Shown here in pieces: positions 58,178-64,000 of a DNA stretch of 64,000 nucleotides (its first letter is position 1; the number at the start of each line of letters is the position of its first letter). Source of the stretch: SAR202 cluster bacterium bin127. Lineage in GTDB: Bacteria; Chloroflexota; Dehalococcoidia; Lucifugimonadales; Lucifugimonadaceae. The position numbers and the translations under genes were made by a program. The stretch covers positions 62,001 through 126,000 of the forward strand of contig MPNN01000002.1 of NCBI GenBank assembly GCA_002239045.1, written 5' to 3'. The notes under the pieces were generated by a model that did not search any database, was not told the origin of the DNA, and was given only the letters and a program-made list of their open reading frames with translations.

Positions 58178-58295
58178 GGTTCTGTGCACAACTACCGTCA
58201 TTCCGGCGAAAGCCGGAATCCAGAGGGGCCGGGCAAGGGGAAAGCGCCTTAGATCAGTGCTTTAAGCTGTCCTGCCAGCGGTTGTGCACAGAACC
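58178..58295. mobile_element. 118-bp inverted-repeat element (MITE-like)
   Basis: GGTTCTGTGCACAAC (58178-58192) and GTTGTGCACAGAACC (58281-58295) are perfect 15-bp inverted repeats. Between them lies a REP-like hairpin (CGTCATTCCGGCGAAAGCCGGAAT, 58195-58218). No coding capacity is visible. It could be a miniature transposable element or a folded RNA; a target duplication was not found. Confidence 0.5.
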
Positions 58296-58397
58296 CGAAG
58301 GGGGCGGCGTAGGGGCGGGTTTCAAACCCGCCCTCGCACGCAGGTGATGCCCGAAATTCAACGTAACATTCCCTTTATCGACTAACCACCACTCCTT

Positions 58398-58442
58398 GGC
58401 GAGAGCAGGAGGGGGACCGCAGGTGGTACCACCACTCTTGCC
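58398..58442 (+). promoter_or_regulatory. hairpin with T-box-like TGGTACC core upstream of argG
   Basis: GGCGAGAG (58398-58405) can pair with CTCTTGCC (58435-58442), enclosing GCAGGTGGTACCACC, which contains the T-box core TGGNACC. The rest of a T-box leader (Stem I with a specifier loop) is not recognisable. The IS1595-family element now separates it from argG. The remaining bases of 58296-58499 hold no gene. Confidence 0.25.
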
Positions 58443-58499
58443 TCGTGCCGAACTCCCCGAAACCCGACAGTTTTACGATTGAAGGTTGAACCAACCCAC

Positions 58500-58507
58500 A
58501 TTCAACA
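58500..58507. repeat. left target-site duplication ATTCAACA
   Basis: Identical to 61079-61086; both directly abut the element's terminal repeats. Confidence 0.9.
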
Positions 58508-58530
58508 GGGAATTATATACAATCTTACCC
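58508..58530. repeat. left terminal inverted repeat of the IS1595-family element
   Basis: Pairs with 61056-61078 with a single mismatch in 23 bases. Confidence 0.92.
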
Positions 58531-58585
58531 AAAACCGCCTGATTCCGCTTGGCTTTCGCCAATCGTGACGGGTAACATTGTTCTT

Positions 58586-59524
58586 ATGAGCGATGCAAAT
58601 TCAGCACCCGGCCAATCACATCGAACTGGTATCTCGCTGGTTCAAGCAGTCCGTAAGTTCAGCGACGAGCATCGAGCGGAACGTTGGTTCATCAACGCTC
58701 GATGGGCTGACGGCGTAATCTGCCCTCACTGCGAATCCGACAAAGTATCGGAACGTCCTACTCGCAAGCCACAACCCTATCGTTGTCGCGCCTGCCGCAA
58801 GGATTTCAGCGTCAAGACGGGAACGGTGATGCAGGGATCCAACCTCAAGCTCGGAACATGGGCGTTGGCGGCATACATCCTGACTACCAACATCAAGGGC
58901 GTATCCTCCATGAAGCTCCATAGAGACTTGGGGATCACCCAAAAGACCGCGTGGCATCTGGCGCATCGCATCCGAGAGTCTTGGGAAGACGGCACTTTCC
59001 GCTTCGGCGGTACCGTAGAGATCGACGAAGCGTATATCGGCGGCAAAGATCGCAATCGGCATGAATGGAAGGTTCGGAGCGGACGCGGACCCAAAGGCAA
59101 AACCGCCGTAGTCGGCATGAAGGAACGTGAGAGCAACGAGGTCAGGGCGAAAGTCGTAGAGGCGATGAACCAACCCATGATGCGAGACTTCATCAGCACC
59201 AACATTGACTGGGGCGCAACGGTCTACACGGACGAGGCGCAGGTGTATCGCGGTACGAACCGCAATCACGAGTCGGTTCAGCACTCCGTCAAGGAATACG
59301 TGCGAGGGAATGCCAGCATCAACGGCATGGAATCGTTGTGGGCGAGCCTCAAGCGTGGATACAACGGTATCTACCACCACTTCAGCGCCAAGCATCTGCA
59401 AAGGTACGTCAAAGAGTTCTCGGGGCGGCACAATGCCCGACCTCGAGACACCGAGGATCAGTTGAAGCGCATGGTAGCGGGGATGTCGGGCAAGCGGTTG
59501 CGTTACTGCGACTTGATCGCCTAA
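58586..59524 (+). CDS. IS1595-family (ISXO2-like) transposase
   Basis: A protein of about 312 residues from ATG 58586 (MSDANSAPG); the track's GTG adds 7 codons. It has an N-terminal zinc ribbon (CPHCES...CRACRKDFS) and the ISXO2-like DDE domain: Asp in VEIDEAYIGGKDR, Asp in VYTDEAQVY, and Glu in NGMESLWASLKRG. All three acidic residues are present and there is no frameshift, so it should be active. A 15-base gap separates it from the next cargo gene. Confidence 0.95.
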   Translation: MSDANSAPGQSHRTGISLVQAVRKFSDEHRAERWFINARWADGVICPHCESDKVSERPTRKPQPYRCRACRKDFSVKTGTVMQGSNLKLGTWALAAYILTTNIKGVSSMKLHRDLGITQKTAWHLAHRIRESWEDGTFRFGGTVEIDEAYIGGKDRNRHEWKVRSGRGPKGKTAVVGMKERESNEVRAKVVEAMNQPMMRDFISTNIDWGATVYTDEAQVYRGTNRNHESVQHSVKEYVRGNASINGMESLWASLKRGYNGIYHHFSAKHLQRYVKEFSGRHNARPRDTEDQLKRMVAGMSGKRLRYCDLIA

Positions 59525-59539
59525 CACCGGAGGGGTCAA

Positions 59540-60163
59540 GTGAGAATCTACCAAACTAGATCAGAAGCAGCTCGGCACGTCAGACTATCGCAAGTCACCA
59601 TCAACCACTGGTACAGAAAGGGCGTTTTGAAGGCGAAGCTGGTGCCGCACGGACGGGGCAAAGAGCGATTAGAGATCACCCGTCCCGACCTGATCAAAGC
59701 CATGCGCCGCATGAAGCGGTTATGCGAAACATGCTTCACAAATAATCTTCGTTGTAGTTGCAATGATAGCGACATTCATAGTTACGACAATAACTACGGA
59801 AAGGAAGGCGCTATGCAACACAAGCCGATCCCGTTCGGTCATCGCTTGTTCACATCCGTTGTAGTGCAGCGCGCGTTCGGGAAAACGGCAAAAGATATTT
59901 ACTTGGCTAAGCAGAAACATGCCATCGTCCCGTACATGCCGGGCAAGAGTGCGCGGCACGACGGTTACTCCGCCGACGGAGTAGCCACGTGGCTGTCCCA
60001 GAGGCCCGGGATAACGTTCCGTCTCCTGAAAAAGACGGCCTACGCTATGGCGTTGTATCACGAGCTTCACAACTGCGGAAAATGCGCGGTGAAGTATCAA
60101 ACCGAACTGGATAGAAAGGTGGAAGAGATATGGGAGAACAATCCTTTACAAGACACAGACTAA
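59540..60163 (+). CDS. cargo gene 1: MerR/excisionase-like HTH protein
   Basis: A 207-residue protein starting at GTG 59540. Residues 5-55 form a MerR- or excisionase-like winged HTH (SEAARHVRLSQVTINHWYRKG), followed by a Cys-rich link (CETCFTNNLRCSC) and an unassigned domain. An in-frame ATG at 59813 (MQHKPIPFGH) has a strong AAGGAAGG site, so a shorter 116-residue C-terminal product may also be made. It overlaps the ParB-like gene by 34 bases. Codon use is like the transposase. Confidence 0.7.
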   Translation: MRIYQTRSEAARHVRLSQVTINHWYRKGVLKAKLVPHGRGKERLEITRPDLIKAMRRMKRLCETCFTNNLRCSCNDSDIHSYDNNYGKEGAMQHKPIPFGHRLFTSVVVQRAFGKTAKDIYLAKQKHAIVPYMPGKSARHDGYSADGVATWLSQRPGITFRLLKKTAYAMALYHELHNCGKCAVKYQTELDRKVEEIWENNPLQDTD

Positions 60164-60837
60164 GCTACGTCTACCCTGAAGACCCCCGATTGATCGAGCG
60201 CATCGCGGAGAACATGCGAACCCAAGGGTTCGACAATATGTTCCCAGTCGTCACGTTCAACGGCGAGATCCTAGATGGATGGCATCGCTTTTCCGCGGCG
60301 AAACGAGCCAACGTCGAACCGGTATTTTCCGAGTTCGAGGGTGACGCGAAAGAAGCGGAAGAATTCATATTGAGGGCTAACAGCGATCGGCGGCACCTGT
60401 CGAAAAAGGCACAGATCACCGCCGTGCTTCTGTCGCATGAACACTTGCCGGATGATGAGCAGTTGCCCGACAGTGCGATTGTCTACATGTACGGAGTCAG
60501 TCAGTCTCAGGTCAACGTGGCGCGGAAAGCGATCGCTGAGGATCGTGACGGAGCCGAGGAAGTAGCGCAAGGCAGGAAGTCGGCGGACCAACATGAAAGA
60601 GACACGGGTGCTAGGACGGACAACCCTCCGCGCATCAAACCGCTCGAATGCACCAATTCGCGGCTAGTGGAGCGTTACTACAAGGCGATTGGCGGGGACC
60701 CGGCGATAAACCGAAAGGCAATCAGGCCGAAAAGCGCGCTTAACGACCTTCTCAAGACGTTCTGCGACGCGAGAGAAAATGGACTCAAGGTCGTAGCCGC
60801 CAAGCAGGATTGTTCCTGCGGCGCGCTTGTCGCCTAA
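60130..60837 (+). CDS. cargo gene 2: ParB-like nuclease/DNA-binding domain protein
   Basis: A 235-residue protein with the ParB/sulfiredoxin-fold motif GEILDGWHRFSAAKRA (residues 37-52) and an HTH-like region (GVSQSQVNVARKAIAEDRDG). It resembles phage- and plasmid-encoded ParB-like proteins. It overlaps cargo gene 1 and ends before a terminator. Its role in the element is unknown; target choice, replication or host takeover are possibilities. Confidence 0.75.
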   Translation: MGEQSFTRHRLSYVYPEDPRLIERIAENMRTQGFDNMFPVVTFNGEILDGWHRFSAAKRANVEPVFSEFEGDAKEAEEFILRANSDRRHLSKKAQITAVLLSHEHLPDDEQLPDSAIVYMYGVSQSQVNVARKAIAEDRDGAEEVAQGRKSADQHERDTGARTDNPPRIKPLECTNSRLVERYYKAIGGDPAINRKAIRPKSALNDLLKTFCDARENGLKVVAAKQDCSCGALVA

Positions 60838-60856
60838 ACGACGGACACGCATGTTG

Positions 60857-60889
60857 AAGCCCCTGCTAAATGCGGGGGCTTTGTTGTTT
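60857..60889 (+). terminator. intrinsic terminator in the IS element
   Basis: AAGCCCCTGC and GCGGGGGCTT pair (one G-T wobble) around TAAAT, followed by TTGTTGTTTG. It closes the transposase-cargo transcript. Confidence 0.8.
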
Positions 60890-60908
60890 GAGGGGTATAA
60901 TCCTTCTT

Positions 60909-61061
60909 ATGGCTGAACCCAAGCGAAAACGGCAACCCAAACGCCCCTACACGTTGCCCGAACCTATACCCGACACCTTCGCCAACGTGACGCAAGCGTT
61001 GGTATCCACGCCGCCCAAAGATCAGAGCGAATGGCGGTATCTCAAACGGAAGCGTGGGTAA
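60909..61061 (+). CDS. cargo gene 3: small basic protein ending in the terminal repeat
   Basis: A 50-residue protein from ATG 60909 (MAEPKRKRQPKRPYTLPEP). The track start at 60870 runs through the terminator and is unlikely. It is rich in Lys, Arg and Pro. Its last codons GGG-TAA are the first bases of the right terminal repeat, so the element supplies the stop codon. The family is unknown. Confidence 0.5.
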   Translation: MAEPKRKRQPKRPYTLPEPIPDTFANVTQALVSTPPKDQSEWRYLKRKRG

Positions 61062-61078
61062 GATTGTACATAATTCCC
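61056..61078. repeat. right terminal inverted repeat of the IS1595-family element
   Basis: GGGTAAGATTGTACATAATTCCC; the reverse complement matches the left end except at one base. The 8-bp duplication ATTCAACA follows at 61079-61086. Confidence 0.92.
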
Positions 61079-61086
61079 ATTCAACA
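61079..61086. repeat. right target-site duplication ATTCAACA
   Basis: Exact copy of 58500-58507, on the argG side of the element. Confidence 0.9.
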
Positions 61087-61111
61087 GACCAACTAGGGAA
61101 CCGATCACCAA

Positions 61112-62335
61112 ATGGCCAGAGACAAATGCGTACTCGCGTATAGCGGCGGAATGGACTCCACCATCTCCATCGTCTGGATCCGTGAAAACTACAACCTCGA
61201 TGTCGTAACCCTCACCGTCGACATCGGCGGTGGACCCGAACTCGAAGGTGTCCGAGAGCGCGCCGCCTCCGCTGGTGCCGTCGAATCCCTGGTCTGGGAT
61301 GTCAAAGACGAGTTCGCCCGCGACTTCATCGTCCCCGGCCTCAAAGCCGGCGCTATGTACGAATCGGTATACGCACTCTCCACCGCATTTGGCCGACCCC
61401 TGATGGCCAAGAAACTCGTCGAAGCCGCACGCCAAGTCGGAGCTGTCGCCGTCGCACACGGATGCACTGGCAAAGGCAATGATCAAGTTCGCTTCGACGC
61501 CGGCATCAAAACCCTCGCCGCGCACGGCGAACCCCTCCGCATCATCGCACCCGCTCGCGAGTGGGAGATGACCCGCGACGAAGAGAAAGAGTTCGCCGCC
61601 CGCGCCGGTCTCGAACTCCGCGAAGTCGGGGACGACCAACGCGTTTACTCCATCGACCGCAACATGTGGGGGCTTGCCATCGAAGGCGAAGACCTTGAAG
61701 ACACCTGGTTTTCTGCACCCGAAGACGCCTACTCCTGGACCCAAGCTCCAGATCAAACACCGGATCAAGCCGAAGAAGTCGAAATCTCATTCGACAAAGG
61801 CGTGCCGACAGCTCTCAACGGCAATAAATTGGGTCTCGTTGAACTCATCGAGCAACTAAACCTCCTCGCCGGATCACACGGAGTCGGACGTGTCGACCAC
61901 CTCGAAAACCGCCTCGTCGGCATCAAGTCCCGCGAGGTCTACGAAACTCCCGCCGCTGTCGTCCTATACCAAGCACTAGCCGCACTTGAGACTGCGACTC
62001 TTGCCCGCGACCAACAACGCGTAAAAGCGCAACTCGCACCAATCTACGCCGACCTCGTCTACGATGGCCGATGGTACACCGGACTTCGCGAAAACCTCGA
62101 CGCATTCGTCAGATCCGCCATGCGCTACACCTCCGGCGATGTTCGCGTCAAACTCTACAAAGGTTCCTCCACCGTAACCGGACGTCGCTCACCTCATTCT
62201 CTCTACGACTTCGAACTGGCCACCTACTCCACCGAAGACGAGTTCGACCACGCCGCCGCCGTAGGTTTTATCGACATCTACAGTCTCCCGGCACGTACTC
62301 AAATGAAACGCCAAACAATGCGCGACGCACGATAG
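61112..62335 (+). CDS. argG: argininosuccinate synthase
   Basis: ArgG joins citrulline and aspartate with ATP in arginine synthesis. The PP-loop LAYSGGMDSTISIVW lies at residues 8-22, HGCTGKGNDQVRFD at about 115-128 binds substrate, and STVTGRRSPHSLYDF is near the C-terminus. The length of 407 residues is typical. The ATG follows AACTAGGGAACCGATCACCAA, with a weak ribosome site. The IS1595-family element lies 25 bases upstream and may have displaced the native promoter or leader. Confidence 0.96.
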   Translation: MARDKCVLAYSGGMDSTISIVWIRENYNLDVVTLTVDIGGGPELEGVRERAASAGAVESLVWDVKDEFARDFIVPGLKAGAMYESVYALSTAFGRPLMAKKLVEAARQVGAVAVAHGCTGKGNDQVRFDAGIKTLAAHGEPLRIIAPAREWEMTRDEEKEFAARAGLELREVGDDQRVYSIDRNMWGLAIEGEDLEDTWFSAPEDAYSWTQAPDQTPDQAEEVEISFDKGVPTALNGNKLGLVELIEQLNLLAGSHGVGRVDHLENRLVGIKSREVYETPAAVVLYQALAALETATLARDQQRVKAQLAPIYADLVYDGRWYTGLRENLDAFVRSAMRYTSGDVRVKLYKGSSTVTGRRSPHSLYDFELATYSTEDEFDHAAAVGFIDIYSLPARTQMKRQTMRDAR

Positions 62336-62385
62336 CGATCGTCCATCCGAACCGCAAAACGCGACAAACGTTACCATTCGATGTT

Positions 62386-64000
62386 GTGCAAACACGCGCA
62401 ACATTCATCCTGCTCGTCGCCTCCATCGCCGCGATCGCAACCCTAATCGCTTTCGACAACGTCGCATCCGCCGACACCGTCACCCCCACCTTCTCCGACG
62501 GCATCCACCAAATCGGCGCCGACATTGCCGCCGGAACCTATGTGACCGACACCGAAGATGGCATCTGCCTCGTCAGCATCACCGACAACAACGACCGCAC
62601 GCGTAACCCTACCTTCATCAATCGCGCAATCATCACGTTGACCGGTAACGACCGCACCATAGAAACTACCAACTGCGGCGAGTGGCGCGAGCACAGCACA
62701 TCCCAGAAACCTCGTGCAGCACAGTTTGGTCAAGGGATGTACCACATCGGAGTAGACATCGCTCCCGGCATCTATACCGCAAACGCGAACAACGGTCGAT
62801 GCCTTTGGTTCACCGTTAACGACTTCACTCACAACGCCGATCCCAACCAGCTCCTGACCTGGTGGAAAACCGGAACACCAATCGTTGAGATCACGAATGA
62901 AAACGTCGGTTTCTACTCCATAAGATGCGGCACATGGAAGGTGCGCGAAGCCGAACCACCAACAGAACCAGCGACCCGGTTCTACGACGGCTCTTACCTC
63001 GTCGACATCGAGATCGCATCCGGCAACTACATCGCCGACGCAGGCGAAGGCCTCTGCAACTGGTTCCGCACCGCGCCCTTCGGAGACCATGCGCCCGATA
63101 ACACGGGAGGTTACGTCTCGAAAGGGCGGCAGATAGTCACCATACTTCCAACAGATACCGGCTTTTTCAGTGAAGGGTGCGGCACTTGGCAACCGATCTC
63201 GAGCGTTGACCTCACAGCCGATCCCGCCCAAGCCATCGGCCGCGGAACTTTCGCTGTGGGCATCGACATCCAACCCGGCGCATACGTCGCCGACGCGATA
63301 GACCAACGCTCGTGCAGATGGTTCTTGCTGAGCGGTTTTGCCGGGCGTTCCACCGACATAATCGCCTCAGGCAATGGTTTGCTCCGTGGTGTGACGGATA
63401 TCCCTCCCGACGCGATCGGATTTCGCTCTATCGACTGCCACGACTGGACGCTGGTAGACAACCTCTCGCAAGACATCGCTACCCATGCATTCGGCGACGG
63501 CGAACACGTCGTCAACGTTCATGTTTCTCCAGGTCTTTATGAATCACCCGGTCCAGAATCCGGCAGATGCACGTGGCGACGCCTCAGCGGATACGCCGGC
63601 ACGTCAGCAGATCACGTCGCCGTGCGGAACCCGGTGGGCAAGAACATCGCAGAAATCAGAGAGATCGACGCCGTCTTCACGACCCTTGGTTGCGGCGAAT
63701 GGGTACCACTTGTGCACGAGGCGAACGTGGAAGTTCAGGACAGTTTCGACCACGGTACCTGGGTCGTCGACGCCGAGATTGCACCCGGGACCTACGCTGC
63801 CGACGTGCCTTCTGGATCGATATGCTTTTGGAGCCGCTTGGCAGGTTTTAACGGCGAAATCGATGCTCTGACCGAATCCGAGTCTTCGGTTGGCCGTTCA
63901 GTGACGACGATAACCGACTTTGATACCGGCTTTTACTCCGACGGATGCGGCACCTGGGAGATAATCGCGGATGACGATATTGACCGCAAAGGTACTCAAG
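62386..64000 (+). CDS. secreted repeat protein, partial (runs off the window)
   Basis: From GTG 62386 an open frame of at least 538 codons reaches the window end without a stop; it is absent from the ORF track because it lacks one. A signal peptide (TFILLVASIAAIATLIAF, cleavage after ASA) is followed by six repeats of about 65-75 residues, each with the pattern D-I-A-P-G-T-Y ... C-x-W ... G-F-x-S-x-G-C-G-x-W. Repeats lie near 62491, 62728, 62980, 63235, 63490 and 63748. The conserved Cys pairs suggest disulfides in an extracellular beta-rich protein. Function is unknown. Confidence 0.8.
   Translation, partial: MQTRATFILLVASIAAIATLIAFDNVASADTVTPTFSDGIHQIGADIAAGTYVTDTEDGICLVSITDNNDRTRNPTFINRAIITLTGNDRTIETTNCGEWREHSTSQKPRAAQFGQGMYHIGVDIAPGIYTANANNGRCLWFTVNDFTHNADPNQLLTWWKTGTPIVEITNENVGFYSIRCGTWKVREAEPPTEPATRFYDGSYLVDIEIASGNYIADAGEGLCNWFRTAPFGDHAPDNTGGYVSKGRQIVTILPTDTGFFSEGCGTWQPISSVDLTADPAQAIGRGTFAVGIDIQPGAYVADAIDQRSCRWFLLSGFAGRSTDIIASGNGLLRGVTDIPPDAIGFRSIDCHDWTLVDNLSQDIATHAFGDGEHVVNVHVSPGLYESPGPESGRCTWRRLSGYAGTSADHVAVRNPVGKNIAEIREIDAVFTTLGCGEWVPLVHEANVEVQDSFDHGTWVVDAEIAPGTYAADVPSGSICFWSRLAGFNGEIDALTESESSVGRSVTTITDFDTGFYSDGCGTWEIIADDDIDRKGTQ

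Larger units (their letters stand above)
58508..61078. mobile_element. IS1595-family element with cargo genes
   Basis: The ends GGGAATTATATACAATCTTACCC (58508-58530) and its inverse at 61056-61078 match 22 of 23 bases. The 8 bases ATTCAACA flank both ends (58500-58507 and 61079-61086), a perfect target duplication. Inside are an ISXO2-like transposase, an HTH/MerR-like gene, a ParB-like gene and a small protein whose stop codon lies in the right end. IS1595-family members make 8-bp duplications and some carry passenger genes. The 2571-bp insertion lies 25 bases upstream of argG. Confidence 0.93.

Overview
The window looks like a chromosomal segment of an uncultured, free-living or host-associated bacterium, most likely a Chloroflexota of the Dehalococcoidia/SAR202 type. 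This is inference: there is no rRNA here. The clues are lipoproteins with long (PPTATPV)n linkers after the lipobox, a secreted protein built of repeated 'D-I-A-P-G-T-Y ... C-G-T-W' units, frequent GTG/TTG starts, and a mixture of enolase-superfamily, GMC, PhyH-type and Zn-ADH catabolic enzymes with an oligopeptide ABC transporter. Most of it is ordinary chromosome, but three defence-like patches and one precisely delimited transposable element are embedded in it.

Layout. 1-12.7 kb is housekeeping: a membrane protein, a coiled-coil protein, coaD, rsmD, lysS, serS, a stand-alone RelA/SpoT-domain protein, pth and ligA, then tRNA-Ser(TGA) followed by an SDR-queD-queC-methyltransferase-DUF2283 operon. 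12.7-24.6 kb holds a PhyH-like oxygenase with an unusual H-x-G motif, a divergent peptide ABC transporter (binding protein plus four transport genes), sucCD, a DapA-fold protein without the Schiff-base lysine, and a thioredoxin-like lipoprotein whose CxxC motif reads TGA-x-x-C, a selenoprotein candidate. 24.8-29.7 kb is the first defence-like patch: a HEPN-like/STAND NTPase, a solitary DNA methyltransferase, DUF2283 and a DUF4268 nuclease-like protein. 29.8-34.8 kb is catabolic (SDR, M48 protease, UDG-like, enolase superfamily, Zn-ADH). 34.8-39.4 kb is patchy: an MntA-like gene with a truncated HepT partner, orphans, a methyltransferase fused to an Mrr-like domain, and gene debris. 39.4-46.3 kb has a zinc-protease-like lipoprotein, a GMC oxidoreductase, a two-gene regulator unit with a clear promoter/operator, cinA and a frameshifted lipoprotein. 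46.4-51.7 kb has a Zn-ADH, a TOPRIM-like DUF3226 plus degenerate-P-loop ATPase pair, an aldo-keto reductase and a second fused methyltransferase. 51.8-58.1 kb is a MoxR-DUF58-transglutaminase-ogt operon. 58.1-64 kb has a small inverted-repeat element, a 2571-bp IS1595-family element with cargo genes inserted upstream of argG, then argG and a partial secreted repeat protein.

The strongest items for follow-up are: (1) the in-frame TGA at the redox cysteine of the thioredoxin-like lipoprotein; (2) the HEPN-like/STAND protein and its neighbours; (3) the IS1595-family element with 23-bp terminal repeats, a perfect 8-bp target duplication and DNA-binding/ParB-like cargo; (4) the ATPase/DUF3226 pair with an eroded Walker A; (5) the PhyH-family enzyme with a halogenase-like H-x-G; and (6) several enzymes whose catalytic residues are replaced (transglutaminase, CinA deamidase domain, DapA-like protein). 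Small REP-like hairpin repeats (core resembling TTCCTGCTTTCGCAGGAAT) are scattered in intergenic DNA; one has been read into the C-terminus of SucC.
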